Shown: positions 47,526-59,890 of the stretch, one piece after another
Numbering within the stretch: position 1 is the first letter of the stretch
Layout of the letters: every line of letters starts with the position of its first letter
DNA from: Lathyrus oleraceus
Taxonomy: Eukaryota > Streptophyta > Magnoliopsida > Fabales > Fabaceae
Reading direction: 5' to 3'
Assembly (NCBI RefSeq): GCF_024323335.1
Contig: NC_066583.1
Coordinates: forward strand, 15,590,665-15,654,664
DNA: 64,000 nucleotides
The notes under the pieces: generated by a model
What the model saw: the letters and a program-made list of their open reading frames with translations, nothing else
What the model was told of the DNA's origin: nothing
The model's database searches: none
Position numbers and translations under genes: made by a program

Positions 47526-49375
47526 TCAACCTCCTGTATACAACCCATAAGGACTGCTCCTCACTTCAGCCAGTAGTACCACTGTGTCAGGATGATCCGG
47601 AGATTCTGTCATACGCCGGATAAGCAGATTCCTCTTGTGAATAACTCCATCCAACTTGTTGATGTGCTCTCTGTAGTAATTCCCATCATCTTCTCCGAAT
47701 ACCTCTTCAAGTCTGGATTTCTTCAAACCTGCCAGCACTTTGAGTTCCTCAATCTGTCCTTGAGCTTTGTTGAGTTGATCTGTGATATAACCATTGGTTG
47801 AACGGGCGCACAGAAGCTCATTGTTCTTCTCCTTCAGCGAAATCTTCAACTTCTCCATATGACCAGTCAATTCGGCCACCATCTCCTCCTCCTTTTCCTT
47901 CTTAGAAGCTGAAAATGTATCCCACTGCTCTTGCCAACCAGCTAACTTACCATGAGCATCTGTTAGCTGCTATTTGACTCGCCTCAACTCAGAACTGGAT
48001 GATCCCAGGGCTTTGTCTGTCTTCCTGAGGAAGTCCACCTCTACAACTAATTTCCTCTCTGCTTCCCCTTGCAATCTGACGGCTTCCCCCTTATGATATT
48101 CCGCCTCATGGAATTGATGCATACAGTCTTACAGCTTCACATTTAACTCCGAGTTTTCAGTTTGAAGCTCCTCCATGGCATTCTTCAATTTGTCATACTC
48201 CTCTCGGCTCACCATTGTTGACTTCTCAGGAGTAGGTGGATACAAAGGTTCTTCAATAGGAAATGGCAGACCAAACTCTTCGACTCTTCCTTGAAGCCAC
48301 TCTTCATACTGAGGGTAAGTTCTACAATCTCCTTTTCCAAGCACGATTCTCCCTCTCTTGATCACCTTGAGCCAAGCCTCAGCTACCTTACGGGATACAG
48401 TCAAGTCAGATGAAGAATGGAAAAACAGAGATTCTTCCACATCCTTTTCCAAAGGCGGAGTTCTTAAAGCATATCCAAACTGTCTGACTGCTAGGGAAGG
48501 ATTGTAGTTGATACTTCTCTTCTTCCTACCAATGGTACATTCGGGAAGTTCCCACAACTATGAATAATATATGCCCGAAGCAAGCTCCGGTCAGACCACC
48601 AAGAAATATCTTTAGCTCTTATCCCCATCAGTCTCTTTGACCAACTCAACGATTTCTTGAAATCAATGAACGCTCCTGACTTGGGTAGGTGGGAACTGAA
48701 CCACTTATAAAACAAAGGCGCGCAACAATTCACCAATCCTCCCCTTATATTCTCATTCCTGTGATGCACTGAATGAAAGAAATCTCCCAACAAGGTCGGC
48801 ACCGGATTTCCCAACACGAAGAGGTGTATGGCGCCTACGTCCACAAATTTTGCCACATTAAGGAACAGGACAATCCCATACACACAAAGAGCCAACACAT
48901 CATTGAAACCCCTTTGGTCACCATCTTCAATCTTCTTCTTTGCTTCTCCCAGTAAGAAACTCAGATGAAAACCATTAAATCCTCCCTTTTGACACATATT
49001 AGCCTTCAAGACTGATTTCTCCAAATATGTGGCCGAAGCAACCATGTTGAGATCGGGTAGAAACTCGGAACTGTAGAATAGCAACTGCGGCTTGATAGGA
49101 ACTCTGAGAAAACTAGCAACCTCCTCCAAAGTAGGGACCAAAATATAATCTGGGAATGTAAAACACCTCAATGGTGGGTCATAGAACTGCAGCAGTGTGA
49201 AGAGAGCATCATGTTGATCTTTGGAGAGAACCGTGACGAAACTTAGAATCAAACCATAATCCTTCCGGAATCCTTTTAGAGAACCGTGATCCATTAACTT
49301 CATTAGTTGTTGAATAGGCTCCAAACAAACCACAGGAAACTCGTAGGCGACGTGTCTCTTTCTGCCAATATCCAT
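47526..49375 (-). pseudogene. Ogre-D ORF1 protein, plant-mobile-domain-like, broken
   Basis: The ATG at 49375 begins MDIGRKRHVAYEFP. The N-terminal globular region contains CFTFPDYILVPTLEEVASFLRVPI, the same motif as in the A and B ORF1. The rest of the domain is diverged. A frameshift lies near 48525, and stops occur at about 48129 (TAA) and 47970 (TAG). The C-terminal 250 residues are Lys/Glu/Leu-rich and probably coiled-coil (for example HMEKLKISLKEKNNELL), ending GLYTGG near 47526. The function is unknown; its presence between leader and gag is the hallmark of Ogre. Ogre-C lacks it. Confidence 0.85.
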
Positions 49376-50267
49376 CTTAGGAGAACCAGAGAAACCCGAC
49401 CGGGATCAAGAGGAAGATGTAAACCCCTAGAAATAGATAAACATGTGTTAAATGATATGAATGCAAGTGATGTGATGCAATGCAGTGACATACAAATCAA
49501 GGTTGTTGTATCTGCTTGAATATCTGTTGGGTTGCACTGTCTGAAGAGAAAACCACTGAGGAATAATATAAGAGATCAAAGCTTTGCTCCAACAAGAATA
49601 CCAGAAAACCAGGTTGGTTGAAGGTTAAGGTTTCCTGAATTTAGCCCGCCCCTCACTGGTAGGTTCTAAGAACAGAAGTTCGTCAACTTCGGCCCTTCAG
49701 TCGAGATTAATACGTTTACCACTGAAGGTTTGGCATTATTACGGGATAAAAGACCTCCACTGACTCCCATCAACAGGACATCCTAATAGCAAGTTCCCAG
49801 CCTCGGGGTCCTCGGATTGAGCAGCGAGAATGCGCCCACCAGAGCTAACATAAACGCGTCTCGGAGGAGAGGCCTCGACTGAGTTCTCGGGAAATGGTCA
49901 CCAGAGTCGACGATTTCTGAAAGAACATCTGTCGTTATGGAACACCCATAGGACAGAATATATCCAAAAGAAACCTCGTCTAGAATGTGGGTCTTCATGA
50001 ACGACTTAACGTAGCAACATGCCACGCAAGCCTCATGACTATCCACTCTAAAACCTGTGTGTACGCTCAAGCATGGGTAGTGGGCTTATCTCATAGAACA
50101 TCCCACCCCAACAAACAAACAACCCAACAGAACCCACAGATACAGCAGGCATATGTACATGAACGCAATAAGGTAAAGCAGGTAAATAAATAACTGTACA
50201 AAAGAATAAACACCCAATAAACAAACAACCTACAAGAGCTAGGAGGGACTCGCTTAGGGAAACCGTA
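49376..50267 (-). other. 5' leader of Ogre-D
   Basis: Non-coding, about 890 bp, homologous to the Ogre-C leader. An 8-bp perfect stem-loop CCTTCAGT/ACTGAAGG lies at 49694-49728 and is kept in Ogre-C. Confidence 0.8.
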
Positions 50268-50285
50268 TCCCCAGCAGAGTCGCCA
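50268..50285 (-). promoter_or_regulatory. Primer binding site of Ogre-D (tRNA-Arg type)
   Basis: TGGCGACTCTGCTGGGGA on the minus strand, two bases from the LTR end, as in Ogre-C. Confidence 0.93.
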
Positions 50286-52455
50286 GCTGTCGCAACCTAA
50301 AAAAAGGGATGCGAGAAAAAACAACCGGCGAAAAAAAATCAATGACAGGAGAGTCGCCACCGTGCGTTATTTATCCCAAAGGAGGGAAAGGAAACGCTCG
50401 AAGTAAACCTGGAAAAAGGAAAGAAAAAGACAAGGTCTCGCAACCAAATCTTGGGTTCGGGAGTCGATTATGCGAAGGGAAGGTATTAGCACCCCTACGC
50501 ATCCGTAGTACTCTACGGGATCCACTCTTGTTGTTCTTGGCTAGAGGGTGTGGGTTTATCTAATGTACTATTTACTAAAAGAGGGGTCAAAAGAAAATGA
50601 CTCGCACGGATGTCGCATCCACTGCATACGTATCTCATCTGGATATGAGAACCAGAGTCTTCGTAGCTCGACTGACCTATTTGTTTGTTTTGTGTTTTAG
50701 ATGAACGATGTTACTACGCAATCTACCGGATGCTCGACCTTTGGAGACTTACTCGCCTGTAGTAGAAGGAGTTAACGTGTTCTTAGGAGAAGAAAAATCA
50801 ATGAGCTTGTTTGTTTTAGGAATGCTCATGCAAAAAGGAAGTCCTAGACGAAGGAACCGTGCTACCTTAATTGACATGCAAACGAGAGACTATACGAAGC
50901 CTAGCAATCCTATGGGGAGACGATCACACCATACAAAACAAACATGCATCAAGTAAACATGCCAACAAGGGGGCTCAAACATACATGGGTAGGGCTTTAG
51001 TCAAGAGGGGTCATATCAACCTCGACAAACAAGCCATGAAAGGTAATCAAATGGGCTCTTAACCACTGACATTGAACGTCAGGGTGAGCAGATCAGACGG
51101 GTAATGAGGATGAGACCTCATAGCTCTTAACCCTGGACAGGGTGAGCTCTTGACAAAAAGTGGGGATTCAGGAAGATGGAACCCTCTCCACTGACTAACC
51201 GCACAAAAGATCTTGAGCTTTTGTTCTGAAGCATCGACACGTAGTGTGAGCATAAAGAACGACACACTGAATAACGGGGGATTGACTACTAATCCCTTTT
51301 ATCCGTTAATTGCCTCTTCATGGAGGTCTTTAGCACTGGTGCCTCTTCTTGGAGGTCTTTGGGCACAAAAGTAAACACACAAAAACATTGCCTCCTATCG
51401 AGGTCTTCCAGCTAAGAAAGCGGTAAAATGCCAAAAAGATGTAAAAGGGATCGAGAGATCTACCACACGGATAAAGATCCGAAGTAACAACAACTAAAGA
51501 AATAAGAAACCCAGAGATCTCTCAAGCTAGCACCACCAAAGAAAGCAAGTCAGCAAAGCAATCAGAATAAATCTCCGAATGGTATCCCACAAATAAAGTG
51601 GAATGCCAAGCAAGCTATCTCTTCAAGAGTCAGGTGAGCCCTCACAAAAACTCAACAAACACGTTAGAATGACAAGATGGGGTGCAATCAAGAGTTGCAC
51701 CAAATCAAAATGTAACCACATGAATCATGCCATTAAAGTTCACAAAAAAGCTCACAAAAAGCAACCAAGGGTGAGAGGCCTAAACCTCTTGTCAAACGAA
51801 TGCATCAAAAGGATATTAAAACTCAAAGTCAGGGTGAGGCTCCACACATCAAGGCATGACATACATACTAAAAGATGTGCCCAGATGCAATAGAAAGCAT
51901 GTCATAACAAACATAAAACAGATTGGAGAGCAAACAGAAAAAACAGCTACTGTCGCGATCGCTACTACTTCGCCTAGCGAAGCTTCGCTGTAGGCTCGCC
52001 TAGCGAAGCGGCTAGCGAATGCCTGCGGGTTCTGGATTTTCCATGATAACAGTACGATTTCTGAAACCCCAAACCCTATGGTATACATTTCAGAAATTAA
52101 ACGATTAAACATTCAAAGCATTATTCTACACATTCATGCACATCTAAACCCGCATGCAAAACCTAACGATACCCACTCTTCCAAATTCACCCATAATACC
52201 TCATACATTCAGAAGTTTCAAATTGAAAGCATAAAGTAATGGAAATAAGGCAAACCTGATAGGAGAGATCGATTGAAATTGAATTGCACGGTTCGGTTTG
52301 CAGATCAATCTCGGGGTTTATACGAGATGGAATTGATAAAGGCGATTCAGAGTGAAAAGTCTCTGAGTCCGAGTGAATTTTTCTCTTCAGTGTCTGGAGG
52401 CTGCTGTAGATTAGTTTCTCTCTCTCTCTAGGGTTTTGTTTCAATGAAATTTTAG

Positions 52456-52463
52456 AATTTATA
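52456..52463 (-). promoter_or_regulatory. TATA-like box, Ogre-D LTR
   Basis: TATAAATT on the minus strand in GGTTATAAATTC, with a cluster of CGCTAGGCGA palindromes about 100-190 bp upstream of it. Confidence 0.5.
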
Positions 52464-52554
52464 ACCTGATTTTCGTGGCTTGGTGGGCTCAAGATGAGAG
52501 AGGTCCAAGTCCAAGATTTTTCTGTTATATATTTTTATTTTCAAAATGCGTGGG

Positions 52555-52650
52555 CTTCACCTAGCGAAGGATCTGCTCGCCTAGCGAGCATGACAGTTCA
52601 GACTCGCTAGGCGAGCCACGCTGCTCGCCTAGCGGGCATGACAGCTCATG
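52555..52650 (-). repeat. Cluster of CGCTAGGCGA-type palindromes upstream of TATA
   Basis: Several inverted units such as GCTCGCCTAGCGAGC and CTCGCTAGGCGAGC lie within about 90 bp. A second cluster lies at 51950-52020. The positions suggest enhancer or structural repeats in the LTR; the binding protein is unknown. Confidence 0.7.
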
Positions 52651-52894
52651 ACAAACTTTTGCTCCTTCAAGATTAGCATTTTGAATGATGAATAGACCCC
52701 ATTTGAACATGTTGGAAGTAACTCAAGTCATTCCCTTGTGTTGACTGCTCACCCAGATAGAACCCACAAAGTGTCTTGGATGATATTCAAGCTTCTTGGA
52801 TCTAATTCTGATTGACATGATGAAATGCAATATGAAATGTTAAATGACCTAAAAATGAATGCATGAATGAGGGGGGCAAATTTGAGGTGTTACA

Positions 52895-54483
52895 CTATGG
52901 TTCGATATCCCATGGTAATCTTGCAGGTATACTCACAATTCTTGCTCTGGTTTTGCAGGGTGCGCACATGGCTTGAGAATGGTGAGCCAAAATAACATGG
53001 TTTGCATCATGGTGCTTGCTTGCTCGAGTTTGTGCACTGCAAAAATTGTTGTTGAACTGTCACTACCAATGTTTTGCAGGTTAACTCCCTTAGTTCTAGG
53101 GGTTTGTGAAAGTTGTTATCAATTCAGTTGGAAAATTGGTTGGGATTATTGGAGATTGAAATAGGAAACTGAATTATGTTATCCCCTTTTTGAAAGTTGC
53201 AGGTTTTGTTTTATCAGTTATCAGTTTGTTACAAGTTGGGTTATGTTAGTTAGGTTGAATTTGTTGTGATTCGGTTACAATACCGTTTGAGACTGGACAG
53301 TGTTGAGAGTGGGAAATCCAAGAAGAGTTTATCTTCAGTTGTGTTAATAAAATGTGTTATGGTTGAGTTTTTTTGCTGTCATGATGTTGATTGTTTTATG
53401 TATTTTTGCAAGGCTATGTTTTAGTTTGCAACAAAGGACAGGTTTCGATTTGCAACAGACTTGGAATTTCTCATATCTGGATTTGGTTTACAGCAAGGCA
53501 GGGTTTGTGTATACTTGCTGCAAGGTTATTGTTTACACGGTTTGATGCTCGACTGGGATGCTGAGTTTAAACATTTTCAAATGTTCAGGAAATGCTGATA
53601 TTGTTAATTCTTCCGTCACACACACTCTGTTAAAAAAATGGATGGGGACCTTGGTGGTAAACCCTTTACTCTTTCAATAGACTACTTAGAGGGCTAGGAT
53701 TTGTTTTGGAGTGCTATGGCCTTGATGATGTTGATTCGGATTGCTTTTTGTAGCAGCTGTACTGTGATAGTCTTAATGGATTTCAATTGTTCTGTTTTAT
53801 TGTTGTTATTGGATGTGATTAATGGGATTTAATTGATAAATGGTTACATGTAGGTTATGGTTTTGGATGTAATTTGGAATTTGGTTATCAAGATAACAAC
53901 ATAATTCAACGGTACTTGTGAAATGCCAAGCTTGGAGGATGATGGTCGCTTGAAGTTTTGTAGATTTTGTGGTTATTGTACTGATGTTGTGATGGGAATT
54001 AATGTATTATAATTGAAATTTGGTTGAAATGCAATGTATTGGAAATGATTTATGATGTTTGAGAGTTGAATTTGGTTTAGGTTTAAATTGAAACATGTAA
54101 ATGGGAAAATAAAACGTATGTGTGTTTGTAAATTAGAATTGTAATGGAAATGTTTGTAATGTATGATGGAATAAATTATGAATGGTTTTTTGGAAGAAAA
54201 AAAATTAAGATTAAATTGAAATTTGAATTTAGACTTAATTTGAAATTAAAATCAAATTGAAAATTAAAAAATCAAATAATTTAAATTAGAATCCATTTTG
54301 TAATTAAAGCACCATGATCGAAAAGGCTTATATAATGACCAATGTTTATCAAAATCGAGATAATATGGATTTGGGAATGGACGGTTGACTTTGGTCATGA
54401 GTGTATGCAAATGAACTTTAGGCCAAGTGCCAAATAAAAAATGAAAAAATGAAAAAAATTCAGGACCAAAATCGGGGTATGAC
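52895..54483 (-). mobile_element. LTR fragment F (gypsy-like LTR, 5' part), interrupted by Ogre-D
   Basis: On the minus strand it starts TGTCATACCCCGATTTTGG at 54483, an LTR start of a type common in legume Ty3/gypsy elements. A TATA box (TATATAAG) lies at 54327-54334. It is cut at 52895 by the Ogre-D LTR, and the rest of F should lie beyond Ogre-D to the left. It interrupts the Ogre-E leader at 54484. No coding sequence is visible, so I do not assign a lineage. Confidence 0.7.
54327..54334 (-). promoter_or_regulatory. TATA box of LTR F
   Basis: TATATAAG on the minus strand, about 150 bp from the LTR start. Confidence 0.5.
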
Positions 54484-54578
54484 AAGTAATCCCAAATTGC
54501 ACAAAAATATGTCACAAAAAAATATACAATACAATACAACACAATATGAAAAGTAGGCAAAACCCACTAGGCAAATGA

Positions 54579-54596
54579 TCCCCAACAGAGTCGCCA
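54579..54596 (-). promoter_or_regulatory. Primer binding site of Ogre-E, one mismatch
   Basis: The minus strand reads TGGCGACTCTGTTGGGGA, one base different from the other four Ogre PBSs, in keeping with an older copy. Confidence 0.88.
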
Positions 54597-54602
54597 CTTT
54601 TC

Positions 54603-57600
54603 TGTAGCGGGGTATTCGTTACCATTAGAGATATTGACTAAATCTAAGGTAAACCATACAAGTCGAGTCGCCACCGCACTTTTCTTTATCCAAAGGAATG
54701 GTTAGAAAGCGAACAAAAACCTAAAAGTTTTATCGAATCAAAAATTAGTAAAAATGCCAGAGATCCGGGTAAGGGGGTTGGTTATGCAATGGGAAGGTTT
54801 TAAGCACCCAAAACATCCTAGGTACTCCTAGGGAGCCCTTTTCATATGTGTTGTAAGGTTGGTATTTTATAAAAATTTATTTGTGCAAACATGATTGAAG
54901 AGATGAGAAGAGAATATACAAGTTATTTACATTTTGTGTTTGAATGGATAAACCTATTGCCTACGTACCATCTTAAAAAAGATTAGGATCAAAACCTCGT
55001 AGTTTGGGGTAAAAATCTCAAAAAATGAGTTGGTGAATTGATTGGTCCAAAAGCCTTAAGGTCTTTTGTTATCCAAGGGAGAAAATTCAACCTAAAACCA
55101 CAAATCCACCATGTGAGGATAGCTTCAACATGCTAGTGAGGGGTTAACCCTATAATAAGCATGGAAGACTCATTGTCCATCACTAAGGATATAGGTGAGT
55201 ATTACACCTACCTCAAGGATAACTCAAACCTAATAGCTAAAGGTTATGAAAATTTTTTATTAAGAGAGTGGCCATTGAAACCACAAAAAGGCATTTGGAT
55301 GAGTGGTATTTACCAATGAAAAGTATTTACAAAATATGGTCAAAGTTGACATAGAAGTTCAATTCAAAATAAGTGTTATGAAAAGAAAGTTTGAAAATCA
55401 AAAGCATAAGGCTTAGGTTTCTAATGTTTGAAAAGAATGTTAAATGTTTGCACAAACGTTTTGGCTTGGGTTAGAGTGGAGGGAAGAAGAAGAAGGGCTA
55501 AAGTCCTAATCATACAAGAGATAAGGGATAAGAAACAAGACCACAAATGGAGTTCCTCTCTTGAGATCATATTGATGATCCAAGTAGCTCCCATCCTTTG
55601 GAATATGCAAGCAAGATAATAGTAAGCTCTAGCAATCAACAATCAATTAAGCTCTTGGAAAGTTCCTCAATGGCTCATAGATCTCTCTCTCTTAGAAGCT
55701 CATGGCAATGGTTCCTCTCTTAGGCTCAATGTTGGAATCCCTAGCACAAGAACACACACATCAAAAAAGTTCTATCAACAAACAAAAGAATGAACAAGAA
55801 GGAGTTTAGAAATTGGACCTTTCAAAGTCCTCTTCAACATTTATAGCATTCTAAAGGCCCAATGCCTAGTTGCTCTTTGACTTTTATAGCACTCTAAAGG
55901 CTCAATGCCTGGTTGCTCTTTGACTCCAAATTTGCATAGGGAAAGTCCTAATCTAAGTCCAATTGTTCATTTCTTTGCATTTGGTCCACAACAATCAAAA
56001 CAAAACACAAGCACAATAATATATACACAATTATGTGCTCAAGTGAGCAAAAGGCAAATTGCATTAACATAAACATGTGCTCAAGTGAGCAAAAGAAAAA
56101 GCAAATGAATAAGATGTACAAGGATAGTAAATTGCATAAATGTAAAGAGCAAAAGGTAAATGTTAATAGTTAATGATTAGTGTTAGTGGTTAGTGTGCCA
56201 TAAGGCAAATTTAGCGTCATGTTAAGCAATCGTAATTGGACTTATGTAGAAGTCACAACTATCTGAGGCCGGTCAATAATAATGTAGGCAACAACACAAG
56301 TTAGAGGTCTTGATTAGTGAATCAAGCTCCAACAACTTGCCATGCCAAAAAGAAGAAGAGAAATGATCTTGTATTGGTTTAAGTTCTTTGCATGATTTAG
56401 AAAGCAATCTATCCTTAATGCAAAGTCATTCACTTGATCATTTGATCAAGATGAATTAGATTTGAATCAAGGAAGATTAAACCTCCCTAATCAATTCTAA
56501 CTTATCAACCTTTAACTCATTGATCAAAAAAGAAAAGAAGAAGAAGAAGAAGATGGATAATGGAAATGAATAAAATAAAGTGCATTAAGTGAAATAGAAT
56601 GTATCAATCCACAAATGTTGACCAAAGATAGGGAAGATCAAGGTCAAACCATAAAAAACAGAAGTGAGGTGAAGATTGGAAGTCAAGAAATAAACAAAAT
56701 ATTTTTGGCATTTTTAATATTTGAAAATAAACTTGAATTAAAATATTAAAGAAAGGTCAAACTTCAAATTCACTTCAAATCAACTTTGAAAAATCCAAGT
56801 GAATTATCCCAAGTTCAACAAGGTCAAACAAAGTTTGACAAGAAATATCAGCATTTTTAAAAGTCAGAAACTATTTTTAATCAATTAAAAATGAATAAAA
56901 ATAACCTAATTGAACTAAAATCTCAAATAAATCTCAAATCAATTAATAAATTGATGAGAATATTTTTCATAGATCCACCATCATTCAAAGAAGTTAGAAA
57001 AATATTTTTGTATTTTTTGAATATCAAAAACTATTTAAAATGAATTAAACATAATCAGAAAAGAGAAAATTATTAAAAAATAGCAAATGATAAAATAAAA
57101 AATATTAAAAATCATTTTTAGAAACTATAAATTAAAAGAGAAATAATGAAATTGGTCCCATATTTTTTGGACCAATAATAAAAGAGATATGAATTTTTGA
57201 AAATGAGATGGAATTAAAAAATAAAATGGAAAACTCAGAAACTAGAAAAAACCACGTGCGTTGGATGGATCCTCATTAATTGACGTGGAGGATCTAATGG
57301 CAATGAGTTGCGCGCGTACCATAGTCCAAGGTCAATGAGAAACATAATGAATTAAATAAAGTCGTAACATCTGATGGCTATGATATAAATTGGAGATCTG
57401 ATCCAAGGGCTCACAATTGATCTGGCAATGGGACGATGGCCAGCGCCACCGTCTTCTCCGGTGAACTCCGATGGAGACCAAAAAATGCAGAGTTTCAAAT
57501 GCTAACTAAAATGAACGATCCAGGCACCATTCGAAAGGTGAAGTGATGTACATCACTCCTATGCCACTCAATTCCACTCTAGATTCCTATTAAGAGAGAA

Positions 57601-59527
57601 ATTAGAGATGGAAGTTTGGTGGTGTTCAACTGAACTTGCTCGATTCCAACAATTAAACACACAATAATGATGTCTCTATAGAGAGGACTTCAGACAACAC
57701 AAGATCAAGGCAAATGGAGCAAAGTATAATGAGATTCAAAGCAAATTTCAGTCGAGCAAAACCTTTGGATTGTGAAGAATTGAGTCACTCTCTTTGGTTC
57801 CTTTTGCAAACAGAAGCTTCAATGGATCAAATGATGAAGGTCTAGGAACTTTAGATCTTAAAATTCAACCAAATGCAATTGAATTTCAGATCTGAATTTT
57901 TGGAGAAAAATGGAGTTGTTCCTTTAGGTATGGCTAGGGATTCAATCTTGTAGCATTTCAGGCGCCTTCAGGTTGGAGAATTATGAAGGTAAGGCATGGT
58001 ATTTATAGATGGAGAGAGCTGAATGCATGAGCTAACTCGTGTGCATGGCAAATGGATTTTGCATTGCATGGGCTTGTGTGATCATGTGGAAGGCCCAATG
58101 AAGGCTGAAACAACCTGCTGAGTTCATGGGAAAGGCAAATGGACGTGTACATTTGATGTAATCAGCTCATGCATGGCAATTGAATTGAATTTCACAAAAT
58201 GCACTTAACTCTTCATGTCTTTGAAAATGATGCTTCCAAACTCCAAATGCAACCTTATGAGTAATGGTTAGAAAGCTTGTCGCATAAGGAAAAAATGCTA
58301 TGTTGATCAAAAATTCAATCGGGCCTTGGAAATTAATGAAATTTGAGCTTGAAGTGTAGGGTGCAAAACATGCATATATGAAGTCTCCAAATTTGGCCAA
58401 TGTTCAAGCCCTTCTGTCTCAATGATGTAAGATCCAAATGATACAATCTTCAATATAAAGGTTGTAGATATTTTCAAGACAATCAATTTGGACTTACATT
58501 TTGCATCATTTGGATTTTTGATGAAGAAGGTATGGGCACTTGAAGTTGGACTTTTTTACATTTCAATGCATTTGGCCCAAAGTGACCTATACTGTTTTTC
58601 ATTATCACATGTATTTATTTTGAGATTTTGAAATTTTGCTCAACATAACATTTGAAGTAGACACAATAATATTTCCAATGCATTTGGTCCCACCTCAAAA
58701 TCATGAAAAATGAATGAGTTATGTGCTTGGTAAGTTGACCCAAAATTAGGGTTTCAGTCAAAATGACCTATAATGTCTTGGAATGGATGATGATCTTCCA
58801 AGCTTTAAATCAAATTTTGATGAACCTGAAAGTTGTTCATATTGTCCTTAGTAACATGTTTTATCTTGGGGTCATCTCCATTTGACCAACACATAAAACG
58901 TTAGGTCTCAGTGTATTTCAACATAGTCAGATGAATTGACCGATCAACTTCTCAAGTCCACAACTCATATCTTGATGAATTGATGATTGAGGGAACTCAA
59001 AATAAGTTCAAATATGCATGGAGTGATGAATTAAAGAACTTCCCTTGATTGTATTTGACCATGGGCAGAGGTTGCTTAATAAGCAAGGCATTGTTGATGA
59101 ACAGATGAATTAGGGTTTCCTTGGGAAACAAACCTCAAACCCCTTGACTTGATTTGATCAAAAATGATGAATTGAGATACTTGGGAGGCATATTTGGTGG
59201 ATGAGAGCTTTGGAAACCATTACCATGCTTGCTTTCATCTCCTCTTGACCTTTTCATTGCACAAAGGATCTCCTAGAAGCTTTTAGACCTTGTGATTGCT
59301 CAAGCTACAAACAAGAAATGTTAGTGACATATTTTTGTGCTTTTGGTTAGTAAATAAAATGAGAAAAGAAATGATATACAATTCAAGCATGCTTGGTGAT
59401 CTCAAACCACTCACAAGAGGTCCCACCCAAAGGCAAAGGGAACCAATATGCTCATGATCCTTGAGGCTTTGCAAATGCAATGTTATGATGCCATAAGGGA
59501 TCTTAGGGCCAAAATTGGGGTCTTACA
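54603..59527 (-). repeat. 5' LTR of Ogre-E, 4925 bp
   Basis: On the minus strand it starts TGTAAGACCCC at 59527 and ends CCCGCTACA at 54603. It aligns with the A/B LTRs along its whole length, with many substitutions and small indels. TATA box at 58000-58007, PBS-like motif at 54665-54673. The CACCGGAG/CTCCGGTG stem-loop of A/B has lost one arm here. No genes inside. Confidence 0.9.
58000..58007 (-). promoter_or_regulatory. LTR TATA box, Ogre-E
   Basis: TATAAATA on the minus strand at the place matching the A/B LTRs. Confidence 0.55.
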
Positions 59528-59890
59528 GCTAGGAAGGAAGTTAAAGAGAAAGCTCGCCTAGAAGAAGAACAGAGGATCAGAGAAACTGAAGAAAAGGATG
59601 TTGCTGAAGCTACTGCTGCTGTTGAGGCAGAGGCAACAGCTAAAGTCGAAGATGAAGAAGCAGCATGTCTTGCTGTAGAGGAAGCTGCCAAGGCCAGGGC
59701 TGATGCTCTGACTCAGGGGGAGCATTCTAACTCTTGGTTTGCCCCTCTTGTCTTAAAGACTCTGGAGGAATTGCAAAAGGAACAACAAGTGGTATGAGCT
59801 AGGCTGGACCAATAGGACTCTGTCAACACCAACATTCAAAACATGTTATCTCAGCTGCTCCAAAGGATGCCTCCACCCTCAAACTCTTAG
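59528..59890 (+). pseudogene. C-terminal coiled-coil region of a Sirevirus downstream ORF (env-like), partial
   Basis: The frame starting at 59528 reads a Lys/Glu/Ala-rich coiled coil (KEVKEKARLEEEQRIRE... to ...EEAAKARADAL). A short globular segment WFAPLVLKTLEELQKEQQVV and the tail MLSQLLQRMPPPSNS follow, with a final stop at 59890. Two internal stops, TGA and TAG near 59800-59815, look like changed CGA and CAG codons. The 5' part is lost to the Ogre-E insertion. Some Sireviruses carry an env-like ORF with coiled coils in this place; assignment rests on position before the PPT, not on a recognised domain. Confidence 0.6.

Larger units (their letters stand above)
43177..52894 (-). mobile_element. 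Ogre-D, 5' two-thirds, interrupted by the A/B array
   Basis: Minus-strand order: 5' LTR (50288-52894), PBS, leader, ORF1, gag-protease, intron, start of RT, then the A/B array. The remainder of pol and the 3' LTR should lie left of the window. The LTR start (TGTAACACCTC), leader and proteins group it with Ogre-C, while its own sequence differs clearly from A/B. It is inserted in LTR fragment F; the right-hand flanking 5 bp are CTATG. Confidence 0.92.
50288..52894 (-). repeat. 5' LTR of Ogre-D, 2607 bp
   Basis: On the minus strand it starts TGTAACACCTC at 52894 and ends GGTTGCGACA at 50288. It carries a TATA-like box at 52456-52463 and a PBS-like motif at 50351-50359. Two clusters of CGCCTAGCGA palindromes lie at 51950-52020 and 52555-52650. 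A 29-bp direct duplication with GCCTCTTC-TGGAGGTCTTT lies at 51312-51365. It is about 1 kb longer than the Ogre-C LTR. No genes inside. Confidence 0.9.
54484..59527 (-). mobile_element. Ogre-E 5' LTR and start of leader
   Basis: Same family as A/B but more diverged, so older. Only the 5' LTR, the PBS and about 95 bp of leader are present before LTR F interrupts it at 54484. The remainder of E would lie left of the window. The right edge abuts coding sequence of a Sirevirus. The 5 bp at that edge are GCTAG, the expected target duplication. Confidence 0.9.

Noticed and set aside
52973..53545. Small Cys-rich plus-strand frames in LTR fragment F
   Set aside because: No conservation evidence, antisense to the LTR and interrupted by stops; the region is explained by the LTR.
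59503..59691. Ala/Ser-rich minus-strand frame over the coiled-coil remnant
   Set aside because: It is the reverse-strand shadow of the Glu/Ala-rich coiled-coil frame on the plus strand.
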